NCBI GenBank assembly: GCA_026168455.1
Contig: CM047425.1
Coordinates: 97,343,580 to 97,407,579, forward strand
Length of the DNA: 64,000 nucleotides
Direction: 5' to 3'
Source: Theocolax elegans
Lineage: Eukaryota; Arthropoda; Insecta; Hymenoptera; Cerocephalidae
Position numbers and translations under genes: made by a program. Positions 13,130 through 26,109 of the stretch are shown piece by piece (within the stretch, counting starts at the first letter, position 1; the number at the start of each line of letters is the position of its first letter). Below the pieces are notes generated by a model. That model made no database searches. It was not told where the DNA came from and was given only the letters and a program-made list of their open reading frames with translations.

Positions 13130-13500
13130 AACGGGGCCAACTTTTGTCGGTATATATAGGGATGAGAGAAGAATTGAGAATACCATGAATTCCGGCGTCG
13201 TCGTTGGACGCAACGTGAGAGAGTGAGAGAAGGGTGGGGAGGGAGAGAGGGAAGGCGAGTGTAGCATCGAACGCGACTATACGGACGCGGTCCTTCTGTC
13301 AGGGATTTCCAGTTCCGTGGACCACGGAGTTGTGTTCGTGGGTATTAACAAGCGCCGGACACTATGGTACATTGCCTTCCGGTTTCCCTCTCGTCTCTTG
13401 GTCTCGCAGCTATCTATTTATCACGCTCACTTTAGCTCCTCCTTTTTCTGTCACCCATTGTGACCGCGATCTGCTTGAGGTAATTAAGGATTTATGAAAA
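13130..13500. other. GC-richer island with purine tract
   Basis: Mixed-composition block that starts with a purine-rich plus strand (13200-13260) and continues into a balanced segment with several CpG. The plus frame 13234-13497 (87 codons) and the minus frame 13019-13267 (82 codons) overlap only at their ends, and neither is recognised. GGTAATTAAGG at 13480 contains a homeodomain-type TAATTA core. This is a candidate enhancer or promoter block by inference. Confidence 0.3.
13232..13251 (+). other. Potential G-quadruplex (plus strand)
   Basis: Four G runs with loops of one, one and five bases (GGG-T-GGGG-A-GGG-AGAGA-GGG). It fits the standard quadruplex pattern. Confidence 0.6.
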
Positions 13501-15330
13501 ATTGCGCGAAACTCGATTCGTTGAGTGAGATATGAGCTTTCTTATTAGGATTTAGCACTTCTCAAGTTTGTAGCGAAGGAAATTTTTTAAGATGATATAT
13601 TTTTTTGAATTATATTCTTCTTTCTTAAGTTTGATTTATTATATTTAGAATAGGTTATTTACTCTCTCGGAAGATATGATTATTTTAATAAAAGTAAAAG
13701 GAATACAATTCTATAAAATTGAATTATTAATATGCATTTTATACCATACGAGCTCAATGAGATTATCACCCGAGACGAGGATAAAAATGAAACGATAATG
13801 AGACAAAATTTAGGACATATAATACTTACATGTAAAGTATACATCTTATCTTAAAACTTTCGTTGCGTAATAAAGTTATAGTTCACTAATGAAAGTAACT
13901 TATTAGTCCACGTAACTAAAAGTTTCGTGTAATTTCAGACTTGCTGTGATAAGAGAATATAGTTCGTTATATACTATAATAAGTAAATTGTCAGAATTTG
14001 CTCTTAAAACTTATATACTAAGCTGCACATATAAAAATTCGATTTTATATTTTTTTAAACCGATTTCAAGACTACGATATTTATAACGAGCCTTCTTAAC
14101 TCGTAAACATATTCGCTCCGATTAAAATTATAATTCGTTAGGATTGAATTATTCAAACTAAGAAGACGTAGTTATTATATCCAACTCTGAAATTTCATTA
14201 AGCTCCAGTCTTTTGTTTTATCAGCTTTTCTCTCAACGTCTCTGTCTATCTTTACTTCTGTCTTTTTCTTTCATTTCCTCTTGGTTTCACGTGTGTTACG
14301 TCTATGTGCAGTAACATCCCCTTTCTCACTTTTCATCCAGTGGTCAAGTCTTTGAAATGAACTTTCTTTTTTAAACTGACTTTGTAATTTAGTCGATTGC
14401 TTGTAGAGCAATTACTTATAACAGGATCAACCGTAGTTTAGTTTTACATGTCATTAACGGGAAGATACTCTACATATTATTTAATTAAACATTTTCAAAA
14501 GTCATTAAAATTTGAGTCTGAATCATTAAAAAAAAAAAATTTCTGAGTTTTAGATTAGATGAGATTTTTATAGGATATTTAAGTTAGATAAAGTGGGATA
14601 ATTATATTAAATTTAGAAAGATATTTTCTATGATTTCTAAATTGATCATATCAATTACTTCAAATTTGTTGTTAATTCATGCAGTAAGCAGTTCATTAAA
14701 ATTTAAAACTTCATTCAGCTTTTAAAAATGCTTTTTATTCAAAAGCGCTTAGTAATTTAATTGTACTCATCGAACCATTCAAATTTTAGATCCTGCAATA
14801 TAATTAATTAATTTATTCTAAATTATTCTAAAACATTAATGCATTCCAAATTTAACAATTTTAAATTGGTTACATGCTTTTAATAAATGAAAAAGATGTT
14901 GTATTTAAATGGCATACTACTATTACAATTTGTAAATTTTAATCCAACAACTAATTACTCATTTCAGAATAAATTCATACTAAACACCAGGACAATGTTA
15001 ATCTTTGAAAGTATTCTTACAGGTGTGCAATATGAAATACATTTAGAATATGTTAAGTTGCAATATAGGAGAAGAAAAAACCTTTTAACCGTGTACAGAT
15101 GCACAATGCATAACAACCACTTATCCGCCAATACTTTCGTTCACATAAAACGTTCTCGTAACATCAATATTCAAATAACATATTTAAAAGAAACAAAGTT
15201 AAAGAATTTTTAGAGTTTAATCCATAACTAAATAAATACACGTCATTAAATGGATTACTCAAGAACTAAAGCCATCAACCGTCTATTAACATAATCAAGA
15301 ACACGACGAAGCGTTTACTCGATTCCAATT
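13501..15330. other. AT-rich non-coding stretch
   Basis: Chance frames only. The longest, plus 14887-15213 (108 codons, starts at ATG), uses mostly AT-rich codons (N, K, I, L, F, T) with no motif I recognise. A pyrimidine-rich patch lies at 14210-14330. Confidence 0.6.
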
Positions 15331-15720
15331 CCTCTTGACTAACTCACTTATTGTGTATTGCAAGAACGTAATTACAGACACTCGTAGCGCGGTTAACGCA
15401 GTGCGCTACCGTTTTCTCATCAGCGAGTACTTATTTAAAAGAAAAAAAAAATCTTTACATTACATAATCAAGGAAGTGCAAACACCAAGATTGACACTCC
15501 AGCGATCGTTTAAATTAAAGAATCACGCGAATTTGTCCGGGATAACAATATACGGTATTATAGGGCGAGTAATTACAACCAGCGATTATGACGCGCATAA
15601 AGCCAAGTAATTAATTTCGCAGAGACGTAGGGCTCGCGGTAATTAAGTTCTAGACAGATATTTTCTGTATTGTTGCAAGCGTTGAAAAGTTATTAAGCTG
15701 AATTTCTAGTCCCTGAGAGA
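15331..15720. promoter_or_regulatory. Candidate cis-regulatory island with TAATTA cores
   Basis: Within 15560-15720 there are four homeodomain-type cores (GAGTAATTAC, AAGTAATTAATT, GGTAATTAAG and GTTATTAAG) interleaved with CpG-containing words (GATTATGACGCGCATAAAG). That mix of balanced sequence and homeodomain sites is typical of insect developmental enhancers. TAATTA is common by chance in AT-rich DNA, so only the combination is suggestive. Confidence 0.25.
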
Positions 15721-15839
15721 TGAGCTTTTAACGCAAAATTTTAATAACAAAAGGTATGGAAGCTAGGTTGAAAAGTTTCACTAAAACCTATACCTATAAG
15801 GTAAAACGGTCAAAGTTATGTGCTTTTGTTGTGCCCGTT

Positions 15840-16460
15840 AATTCGAATCGCTTGGGAAATTAATGTGGCATTGTTACCAGTCTATCTTTTTTTTCTCCTT
15901 TTTCCACGGCTTATCAAAACGATGAACGAGCGAAAGTTTTTTTTTTTTGGATAAAGGCCTTATCGTAACTTAAGTAACACGTGGAAGGGGATTGGTAGGT
16001 AGGGTAAGGTAGGACGGAGGGTAGTTTAAAATGGACGAGAGAATAAAGAGCGAAAGGACCGATACTTCCGACGTCGGTTTAATCTATATACGCCTTAGCG
16101 CCTTATATTCGCTTAGCCTATAAAAAACCGAAGCTGCGCCGAGCCTGGAAAACTTGGAATCGCGATTCGAGCAATCTTTTCCGATCTTCTTTTTATGACT
16201 TTCTGAATGGAGGCCAACAAACTTGGAGGGACGCAGGAGTGGTGGATGAAGGAGGGGGTAGGGGGGGGGGGGTCGGGAGGGTGTGGGAGGCAAGAGTAGG
16301 AGAGTAGGAGGCACACGAGAATCTCGATGCACTCATCCATCTTGAGCGTAGCTACGACATTATCGGAAACATCGAGTGTCGCTTCGCATGGTCTATAGAT
16401 CTTCGTAACCCCATTTCTCTCTTTCTTTCTTTCGATTTTTCTGTCTCTCACTGTTTTGCA
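15840..16460. other. GC-richer island with poly-purine/G-rich core
   Basis: A long low-AT block whose plus strand is G-rich at 16195-16320. The minus strand is therefore C-rich and gives proline-rich frames (16084-16332, 16113-16451) that are compositional artefacts. The rest is a balanced CpG-containing sequence with no recognised gene. Confidence 0.4.
16254..16287 (+). other. Potential G-quadruplex (plus strand), G12 run
   Basis: A G5 run, TA, a G12 run, TC, then GGG-A-GGG-TGT-GGG. This is the strongest quadruplex motif in the window. Homopolymer length is also prone to sequencing error. Confidence 0.7.
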
Positions 16461-16730
16461 CCGCTATCGACGCGAGCGCCGAAACCTTTCTTATGCTCCT
16501 TTTCCCTCGCTCAGTTCTCTACGCATCTCTTTTGTGTCCTCTGTTCCTCCTATTCCTATATATTCCCTGTATATACTACTGTACACGTTAATTCTTCTTG
16601 TTTCTCTACTTATTTCCCGATTTTTCAATTTCCTTTTTCTTTTGGCAAGCGAACGTCTTTTTTACTTACTTGTTTCGCGATACTTGTCTATACTTCCTTC
16701 CGTTTGACTGGCTATTCAACCTTTTCCATT
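16461..16730. other. Pyrimidine-rich block
   Basis: The plus strand is strongly C+T rich (TCCTTTTCCCTCGCTC and similar). The plus frame 16456-16707 is S-, L-, F- and P-rich for this reason. It follows directly on a purine-rich block, giving a switch in strand asymmetry near 16430. Confidence 0.5.
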
Positions 16731-19700
16731 ATAAAGACTGCTTTTCTATACTTATTTAAATCTCTTCCCATGACTGATCCTAGTACGTATTGACAAGTTA
16801 TTTTAACATCTTTTGAATGTATACAGGATCCTAATAGGATTAAATAAATTAGATTCAGGAATCTGTGTGTTTAAATTATTGTTAAAAATAGTCGTTTAGC
16901 GGAAAATTACGGGTTTTTCCTTTACTAAAATACTAGTCAAGTATTAGTAAATTTAAAAATGTAATAAATGTTTCCAAATGCTTTTAAAAAATTAATATCA
17001 AAATTATAAATTTTGAATGGAATCACGAACCAGTAATATGTTTAATTAAAACTGTGTTACAAATCAGTATTTAAATATAATGAATAAAAGAAAGACGTTA
17101 AAAATAATTTTTATGACCAAGTACAACTAATACCCTTTTGAAAAGTTACTTGAACTATGTTTAAAGGCAATTACTCCCTCGCAATGTTACAAGAATAAAA
17201 TTTCCATAAGTAATTACGAAGAAAAAGTGCAACATATCCGGTACAGTTCACCGATTCTATGAACATGATAATCTTAAAAAAAAGGAAAGAAATTAAAACG
17301 ATTGGGAGTATAAATGAAAAAGAAAAAATAATATTGTAGTCATGTAATATCGATAAGGGGAACACCTGTTCGTATCGATACAAATTGTGTCGAAAATGTA
17401 TGGATTTGCACGAATATAACTTTGATATTAAATATTGTACGTGATAAATAAATCAATGGGAAATCAAGAGCCAAAAAGAGAGTAAAAGGATGCCGACTTA
17501 ATGTACGTAGCATGAATTGATCGCGTGTACGTGAAAGCCTAGAGATCTTCCGCCTGATTTGTCAGCGGTGTGCGTGCGTATATAAACGTGCTACCGTGCT
17601 CGAGTTTTCTACAGTTGAAAGAAACGCCACATATGTCAATACACGTGTAAGTATGTGAGATAAAATTTGTTCTTAATGTTAGTTCGTATGGTGATGTACA
17701 ATTAAATTTAATAGTATTACTACCTACCAAACTCACCTGATTGTTCTAACTCTCTATAAGACAAAATTTTAATATAATTAACTAAATATAAGCGTTTACG
17801 TTATTATTTATTGCAATTCTAGATTATGATTTATTTTTATATAAAATAAAAGTACACACAGAACAATAACCATAGAAAAATCACAAGTTTTTAAAATACA
17901 TTTATTTAATTATAAGAAATATGTTTTAGCACAGGTGCATTCTGCCAAGCTGCGATTGACCGAAATAAAAAGAAACATTTAATACATAAGATAATCTTAT
18001 TATCTTAAAAAAGAAAATAACACAATTCAATAATAAAAAGCAAAAGTTACTTTTAATAATAAAATTTTAATTATGGAAATAGAAGTAGAAATTTTACAAG
18101 AAATGTACAAAAAATTAAAATTTGTGCATAATAATTAGCAGTAACTGGCTAATATCGAGAAATAAATGTAATTGTTTGTAATATGAAAACTTATGATAAA
18201 TATTTGTATAGATTCTATTCTTAAGTAGTCAAATTTAAAGTATGTAGTCGATTACTTGAAATAGTTTAATTAAAATTTGGTAATGTGAATACATGCATCT
18301 AATAAATACTAATTAAAATTTAATTAATCTGTAAAATTAATTAATACGTGACATTTATAATGGATGGTGAAACAACATACTCTAAAACAAATATCGGCGT
18401 TGAATGATATAAAAGGCACATATTATTTTATTCAGGGATTGAATACTATTGAAGTATAAACTCACGTCAGTTATGGAGTAGCATTATGAATTATAAATGT
18501 ATAAAACGTTATGCATTATTAAAGAATATGCATAAATTGATAAGAGTTGATGGTCAGATAAAACTTAGTAAATAATAACATTTAAGAACATGTCAAAGCT
18601 TAAAATTAGGCATTATTTTATTGTTTTATTTCACTTGCGTAAACAATTACTCTATGAGTATGTAGAATTGTCATATGATAGCGAAAAAAACGTGCTTTAG
18701 AATAGATGGATTAACTTTCACATTTTAAAGTAACCTAAAATATTCTCAAATAGTTACATGTGAAACTGTAATAATGAAAAAGTTAATAAATTCTTAGTAT
18801 TACACATAAAGCGTAACAATGTGATCACACTAGATTAATCATTGAGTTTACATAATGTTTATGCGTTGCAACGTAAAGAACTGGAAAAAATCTTCCAATC
18901 TAATAATTTTACTTTGTTATGTTTAATTAAAAATTTACTTATTAATTATTTACGACTTTATCAATAATAAACTATGCAAATTTTTAACAAAGCAAAAATT
19001 ATCAAGATACAAACAAGATACGAAAATAATTAATTACAAGTACTTCTCCATAACTACGCGCAACAAAGATTCTGTGAAAAACATTATTATTGCAAAAATA
19101 AACCCCAATTGCTACATTTTGTATTAAATCGTACAGCTCTTGTTTATTTTTAAGATTTTTTTAATACCTTAATATATTTTTAATTTAAACTTATATTAAT
19201 TAGTTAAAAAAATTTCTTCTTTCCCTTAAGGACCATTTTTCTATTAGAATAAAAAATAAAATTTTTAACCACTTCTAGTATATAATGAAATTATAATATT
19301 TTTACTATTACATACGCGTAAAATAATATAATTTAATATAATCGGTTAAATCAATAGTAAACGAATTTCTAAAGCACTCGAGATAGCACTTCGTTATAAA
19401 AAGCTTTCATTACATCGAAATGAAATATCGCACCCAGTGCATCCGTAAATCCTTATTATTCTTCCGCACACCGACATCAATTCCTATGCTTTTTCTTCAT
19501 TCTCAGTTTATAGGAAATAGTTCGACGTATACTTCCATACCACACTTTAATCCGTATATACCCATCTTTATACCCACCATTGATTTGCTGCCATTTATTA
19601 ATATTTTTCCACTTTTCTTTTTATTCTGTCTGAAAATAATCAGTTTATTTTTCATCCTCATTGCTAATATTATTACTATTATATATTCGTATTAATAAAT

Positions 19701-20951
19701 ATACATATACATAAATTCGCATATTTTAGCTACGCTACGATTGTTATTGACCTTGCGTGACAAGCTACAGACTCTTCCGGTACCCTAAAAGCGCGTCCCC
19801 TTACTCATCGTAAAACCGATTTCATTATGCATCGCGCTATTGTAACTCATATACCGTCACCTTTATGCTTTTTGATCTACTCCACGGCTAAGTGTCCTTT
19901 TTCTCGTGAATATTCAGTTTCATATATGCACAAAGTTTTTTGTGAAAAAATGTTATTAAAAGTTAAGGTAATATTGAATGTACGTTAAATTTATCGTTAA
20001 TAATTTAATGTGTCAACGAAATTATACGACCATTTCAAAAAGAATTATTTATTCGCTAATTTTTTTTAATATATTGATATTTTACCGTTATATTTACGAA
20101 AATTATGCATTACGATACGGTAGAGATTGATCATATTTACACAAGGGGTAAATAGCCGATATAAATCTGACTTCCCTTTTATCTCACTAAATTAATTTGT
20201 TTATTTAAAGTGAAATAATTATATACAATTTTTACCGCCATAAAATGTATAAATATTATTTATGCATTCAACATTTCATTAATGTATGAAATACGGCATT
20301 GCTCAGTAAAATAATTTCTACATATTTTTGGTTATTTTCTGCGTGAACGATTCAACCATAATTATCATTTTTTTCAAAATGTTAATTATAATATATATTT
20401 CACTGACATAAAATTACCAATATAAACGTACAATTAAATTTTCAATTTGTATATAAATTAAATATTAATAAAACTAAATAATTTTTATTGATGAAATAAC
20501 AGTTAATGAATTGCTTTTTAAATAGTGCAATTAACGTTTATTCGCTCACTAGTGTACCCAGTTTTTTCTTTACAAAATAAATGTTAATGTATTTTAAAAC
20601 AATTTAATAAAAATTAGCATAATAAATAAGGTTGGATGTACAAAATACTAAATTATATTGCATAGAAAAGTTTCTTATTCGTTATAACGGTACTGATGAA
20701 TATTTTTGATATGTAGTACTCCACCTTAGCTTTTAGAAACAAACAATCTTGTCTTCTTCCGGGTCTCGTACATTCTGTAGTAAATAAGTGTAAAACCACG
20801 CATGTAGTAATACACATAATTAGAGAATTTTTTTAAGTGGCATAAGCTAAACGCAATTAGTTGCTTCTTCCAAGAATTAATCGGATCATTTTCAGACTGA
20901 GTGACTTTCGGTTATAAGTAATTTCGAGATAGATAAATAAGCAACGGATAA
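16731..20951. other. Long AT-rich non-coding stretch
   Basis: About 4 kb of AT-rich DNA with stops in all frames. The longest frame is 91 codons (plus 19420-19695; F-, I-, P- and L-rich with no motif). A short less AT-rich patch lies at 19740-19870. No RNA gene or repeat array. Confidence 0.7.
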
Positions 20952-21191
20952 TTAAGGGGATGTCGGAGCTATAGCCTCCATCAAAAGCCGCTCGATCTCG
21001 CGGTTTCGAATGGCGCTGTAGTCAGGTGTCGATTTCTACGATAAACGTACTTAAAACATAAATTATAAATTTTACAGCTACATAGAGCTGTTGAAAAATA
21101 CTTTCCCCCCTAGCTATAACTAAAATTAAGGTAATTGTAATATTACTCTTGGCAGCAAATGTTTATTTTTTTAAAGAAATGTGAAATACGT
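20952..21191 (+). repeat. Left inverted-repeat arm of the foldback element
   Basis: 240-bp arm beginning TTAAGGGG. Its outer 110 bp are CpG-containing and GC-balanced; the inner 130 bp are AT-rich. Confidence 0.95.
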
Positions 21192-21233
21192 CTCATATTC
21201 AATGAATCTATATCTACCGTAATGCTACACGCA

Positions 21234-21473
21234 ACGTATTTCACATTTCTTTAAAAAAATAAACATTTGCTGCCAAGAGTAATATTACAATTACCTTAAT
21301 TTTAGTTATAGCTAGGGGGGAAAGTATTTTTCAACAGCTCTATGTAGCTGCAAAATTTGTAATTTATGTTTTAAGTACGTTTATCGTAGAAATCGACACC
21401 TGACTACAGCGCCATTCGAAGCCGCGAGATCGAGCGGCTTTTGATGGAGGCTATAGCTCCGACATCCCCTTAA
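21234..21473 (-). repeat. Right inverted-repeat arm of the foldback element
   Basis: 240-bp arm ending CCCCTTAA. It is the reverse complement of the left arm except for three single-base differences, two of them close together around 21350-21360 and one near 21421. Confidence 0.95.
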
Positions 21474-22259
21474 ATATTTTTTATCAAATCCAAAAAATAA
21501 ATACTAATTACTGGTTTGGTAAAAATGAATTATGTCATTTAAATGTTTGTTAGGAAATTACAAAAATTTACTTTTGCATTCGGCAAATATTTTTGGTTAC
21601 TATTAAAGAACAGCTTTTTAAATTATTGAAGCACACTTATTATAGTGAAACTAAATTATAAACCAAGGGCCTAATTTATAATATTTACTTACATATGCAT
21701 AAGACTATGCACGTAAGCATTGTTATCTCGTACTCATGCGAATTTAAATTACAATTCAGTGACATTAAAATATCTTCTGCAACATAATTTAAAAATAATA
21801 TATTAAATAAACATTTTACGTTTCATTCTTACAAAAGCGAAATAAATATGTTCGTTAAAAAAAAACCTTCGGAAAGAAGAAAAATATATGTAAAAATTGA
21901 AGAAGAAATATTGTATGGAGACACTCGAGCACAGCAGGTTGAAACTTCTTTAAAATATTCATCTTGAACTGGCTTCAATTTCACCGTGAAATTCTCTACT
22001 TAAAAAAAATGTATTGACAGGATTCAAGTTTGATAGTATACCGTTGTAACAGAAATTGCAAACTTTTTTTTGAACGATAACTTTATATAACGCAAACTGA
22101 CTTTTCTTAACTTACCCATTCGAAACACGTACGATGTTTAATAAAAGAAAACAGCGTTATGGGTATACAATGAACATGGGTATATATAATGTCAATCACA
22201 AACGGGATAACTTAAATAGAAAATTTTCCCCCTATTATTGAAATTCATAATGTAATAAA
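21474..22259. other. AT-rich non-coding stretch
   Basis: AT-rich flank of the foldback element. No second copy of the element ends and no open frame of note. Confidence 0.7.
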
Positions 22260-22830
22260 TAGTTGGGATGAACTATTCTCATCAATCAGTAGGAAAATTC
22301 CAAGACGTCGTATCTACAAAGAGGAGCTGGCGAGCCATACGTTGTAAGCTAAGCAAAAATCGAATTAATGCAACTCTCTTCATCATATCGAGAAAGGGCT
22401 TATCCCTCCTGAACGTGTGTATATATGTATGTATAACTCCATCGGTTACCGGCACTTAATGGTCTACCTCTTCCCACTTCGAGATCTTCCATAACTAATC
22501 CATCTTATCCCCAGTTCCTCTTACGACACTCCAACAAACAAGATCAGAGACGATCTTCGTTATTATTATATATATACATGTATATATGTGAGTGTGTATG
22601 TGTACGTTCCAGTATCATCCGGTCTTCCTTATAGTCCACGGGAATCCACGAAATAGGCGAGGGTGAAGTGCCTCGAGTACTCGGGGAGTCGTAATGAATG
22701 AACGGCACACACCGTCAGCTTGCGAGTGCTTGTAAGAAGGAGCTTTTGCTGCAAGGGGTTGTTTACCGCGTAGACGGGCCTCTATTCTGTCTGATGAGTC
22801 CAAGGTGTAAGGAAATGAGTGAGTGATTTA
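22260..22830. other. GC-richer island with minus-strand open frame
   Basis: Two sub-blocks of balanced composition (22290-22500 and 22600-22810) are separated by a TATATACATGTATATATG and TGTGTATGTG simple-sequence patch. The minus frame 22615-22803 (62 codons) has mixed, non-AT-driven composition, with segments such as RIEARLRGKQPLAAKAPSY and RVLEALHPRLFRGFPW. It begins at TTG rather than ATG. I cannot assign it. It may be an exon, but chance in low-AT DNA is equally possible. Confidence 0.25.
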
Positions 22831-24399
22831 CAAGTTATTAGAGACTTTAATTAACTCAGGAGGGCTGATTAAAATTGCGTAGATAATCAAAGGACAATGA
22901 GTACCAAGATTGCCTTTGATGTAATATGTATGAAATGTACAGATATAGGGTTAAAAATGAATAATATCGGCACTTCGTATCTGTGGATAGATTAATCAAC
23001 TTAGAGAAATATTAGTAATTAGCCCAGCACATTTGACTAGCTTATTAATATGGATTATATGGATAGGTAGAGAATGTTGTTCATTCTAGTCAATCAATTC
23101 GAGTGAGAATCAATCTATATGGCTCTTTTTGCGTTGAATGTAACTGAATTTAATGTAATTGAAACTACATAATATTAGGGGAAAAATTTATCTACACAAA
23201 GCTTTTTATTAAAAAAATAAAAATATAATCTTGAACACTTTTCATGAAAAATGATATCAAATTTAAATGTGAACGTCTTACAGCATAATGCAACTCAAGT
23301 GATGCTGAACAAAATACTTTAATGCATAAGGTTCAGATATGTATTCTTTCCGGTATACAAGGAATCAAAGACAGTAGATGTCATCGTACCAAACCTACAT
23401 TCTACAACATATCAATCCAAAATCCAATTGCTCTTCGTGTTATGTTAATCTGCATACTCTAATATAATCGGCCTAAAATGTTTTCATTTAAATACACGCA
23501 TGATGATTGTACAAATTGTTATTAATTCCTAGGGTTCAATGACTGACAGAATTGTTACATTTCAACAAAATAATTATTTTTAAAATATTAAATAAAAACT
23601 CTCAAAAAATCTTGAGTATAGTTTAAGAACATACGGAATTTTTAAAGTCAAAGTAATTTTAAATTGTCCTTCAATAATGAAAAAGAAATATATAATGTTA
23701 ATAAATATAAATATTACAATAAATAAAAAATGAAAATTTGCTTTATCTTCGTTCATTTATTTAATTAATTTAAATAAATGATGTAACCGACAAAATAAAT
23801 TTTTTTTCCTAAAAGCTCGAAGCATTGACCTTGTATTAAAATAAAAATAAAAAATTAGATTGTGAAGACCATTATCGACATCATTACCTCCACCATTACC
23901 ACCATCCTGTGAAGTCCGTAAATTATCTTTGATCTAACTTCACACTATACTAATGAATGCATGCCAACACGTGATCCGATAAAATTAAAAGATGTTCAGT
24001 ACTGTATTATAAAATCGATTATACAGTAACAGTAAGTCATTTATATAATAGTAACGTAATAAAAGTACCATAACTCATAAACATAAATTAAAAAATTTCA
24101 TACACTTGCTTTTCATCATACCGAATTCAATGGACTTTATTCCATTTAATAACTGTCTTATAAAAAAAAACTATGTACGTAATATCAATAAATTTAACTT
24201 TAACCTTTGAAATTTGAAGGTGACAACAGAGTCTATATATGCTGAAAGTAGTTTTTATTCTCCAAGACATAAATACCCTCGAAATATTATTGCCATATCT
24301 CTTTTACCCGTTTGAAAATTTATTCAGTCATCCTTGGTAGTTTTCATACTTTTCACATATACACACGTATATATAAGCATACATAGATATATATATATA
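22831..24399. other. AT-rich non-coding stretch
   Basis: No frame above 60 codons and no repeat array. A short CCTCCACCATTACCACCATCC run lies near 23888. Confidence 0.7.
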
Positions 24400-24560
24400 T
24401 ACACTTGGTATGTGTAGGTGGCAAGAAGAGTGCCGAGAAGATGCGGCGCACGTGGAACGGAAACTTGCCGGTGTCAGCCGGCTCTCTCGTATATACACCA
24501 GATGAGACAACAGAGAGGAATAAGGTGGGGAGATACAAGATGAGGGAAGACAATATTGCA
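24400..24560. other. Small GC-richer island
   Basis: About 160 bp of balanced sequence preceded by TATATA repeats (24370-24402). Three overlapping 60-77 codon frames, two minus and one plus, cover it, and at most one could be real. None is recognised. Confidence 0.3.
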
Positions 24561-25628
24561 TATTTTATTAATGTCAGGAGAGTTTAATGTAAATTATATA
24601 ACTAAGCAAAAATTACACATCGAAATCTATATATGTATATGAAGACATAATCCAATTATTAACTTTGGCTTCCCCATCTGCTGCGTTGCATTATCTTGAT
24701 AATTCAAAATACGACTGTGTTAAGGTACTATCTTACTTATTTCGTATTATATTATGGTGTCGCTTTAAATTGATTTATTAATCTCATTGTAAAGATAAGA
24801 AAATTAATTAATCTACCTCTCTATGATAATTTAATAATTAGATTTATATGTTTGTCCTCATAGTGTCCGTTTAGCAATCATACCTTTGCTTTGTGTGTAT
24901 ATCTAAATTTAAGATTAATTTTGTGATGTACTTTTTGATATAAAATTTATTTGTTTTTAGTGTAAGAATGTGCATTATATTCAATTTCAATCATATGATT
25001 ATATATATAAATATATATTACGTATATCTAATTAATCGCATGACTAAAATTGAACCACACATTTTTATACTTAATTCTATATTTCTCCTCCAGGAATTTA
25101 AATATTCAGTACACAAAAACTTTGACTGCGTGAAAACTAATACGGAAACTTTCTGTAAAAATATTCATAGCTAAATTATACAATTTCTAAAGTTTGAAAT
25201 ACGGAATGCAATCGCTTTAAAAAATGTTCAATAATACTTTTTCTACGAATTTAATTAATTTATATATGTGCGTGTGTGTGTGTGCATACATATATATATA
25301 TACATGCACACTATATTTATCAAAAAGAGAGTATTTTATATCCTTTTTATCATTACTAACAAGATTGCAACAAGTGTGACATTACGTTAAATAATAATAG
25401 GTAAACAACAATATTATTTCATTTTCTTAGGCTGAATGGATATGTATTTATATATGCTAAGAAATCCACCCAAAATTTCGTTTAAAACTACATATTATAA
25501 AAAATTGATTGGACCTTTAATGAACGCCTTGAAAACATTGTTTCGCCATTTTAAGCTTAAAATGTCGTTATATTAAGAAGACCCAATATTGTCAAATTGA
25601 AAAGGAGAACGCCAACGGAAAGCATTTG

Positions 25629-25673
25629 AAGTATATCTATATACATTAAAAATTTGTATATATAGATATACTT
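25629..25673. repeat. Short AT-rich hairpin
   Basis: AAGTATATCTATATAC (25629-25644) pairs with GTATATATAGATATACTT (25656-25673) over a loop of about 11 nt, with a two-base length difference. It is too AT-rich and low in complexity to call a microRNA precursor. Confidence 0.6.
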
Positions 25674-26109
25674 GCAATGTTAAAAATGAAACTTTGTCGA
25701 TTAATTTTGGCTTTTCCTTTCATTTCCCGAAAATCATTTTTTTTGCAAATGAAATATCGCTAGTTAAGATAAAAGCTAAGGCATGATTTATACGTTTTGG
25801 AACGTCTTTATACTTATTGGCGTACTCCTTTTGTTACTTATTACTAAATTTATTTACTAAACTACATATTTCCGAATAATGTTATTTTATTACCAAGTAT
25901 TTTCTAAAATATTTAATTCGAGAAGATAAGCCTCTAAGATAATCTCTAAATCTTTCTCCAAGGAACCATTATAAATTCTTATTTTGGATACTTGTAGATG
26001 TTCTACTTGGTTTTACTAAATAGAACTTGATATATTTCGATTAATTTCATCAAGTGCCAAATACTTCAGTGAAATATTTATATTTATAATTCTTTATACA
26101 AAAATGTAC

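Larger units (their letters stand above)
20952..21473. mobile_element. TTAA-flanked foldback element (long-TIR MITE)
   Basis: A 522-bp near-perfect palindrome. The left arm is 20952-21191 and the right arm is 21234-21473, each 240 bp; the loop is 42 bp (21192-21233). By eye the arms differ at three positions and have no gaps. Two differences are T opposite G and one is A opposite C, all consistent with transitions. The outer ends read TTAAGGGGATGTCGGAGC and its complement, and pairing stops exactly at TTAA on both sides. TTAA is the target site of piggyBac-family transposases, so a non-autonomous piggyBac-like element is the simplest reading. PIF/Harbinger (three-base TTA target, GGG-starting ends) is the alternative. 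No transposase is encoded. A transcript across it would form a long double-stranded hairpin, a known substrate type for Dicer-2. Confidence 0.9.

Noticed and set aside
14887..15213. 108-codon ATG frame as a gene
   Set aside because: Codons and residues follow AT-rich background composition, with no motif, no flanking splice logic and no island.
20952..21473. Palindrome as an assembly or amplification artefact
   Set aside because: Three arm differences, a unique 42-nt loop, and exact termination at TTAA in unrelated flanks argue for a real element, though long reads should confirm it.
25629..25673. microRNA precursor
   Set aside because: The stem is almost pure AT and too short; such hairpins are expected by chance in this background.
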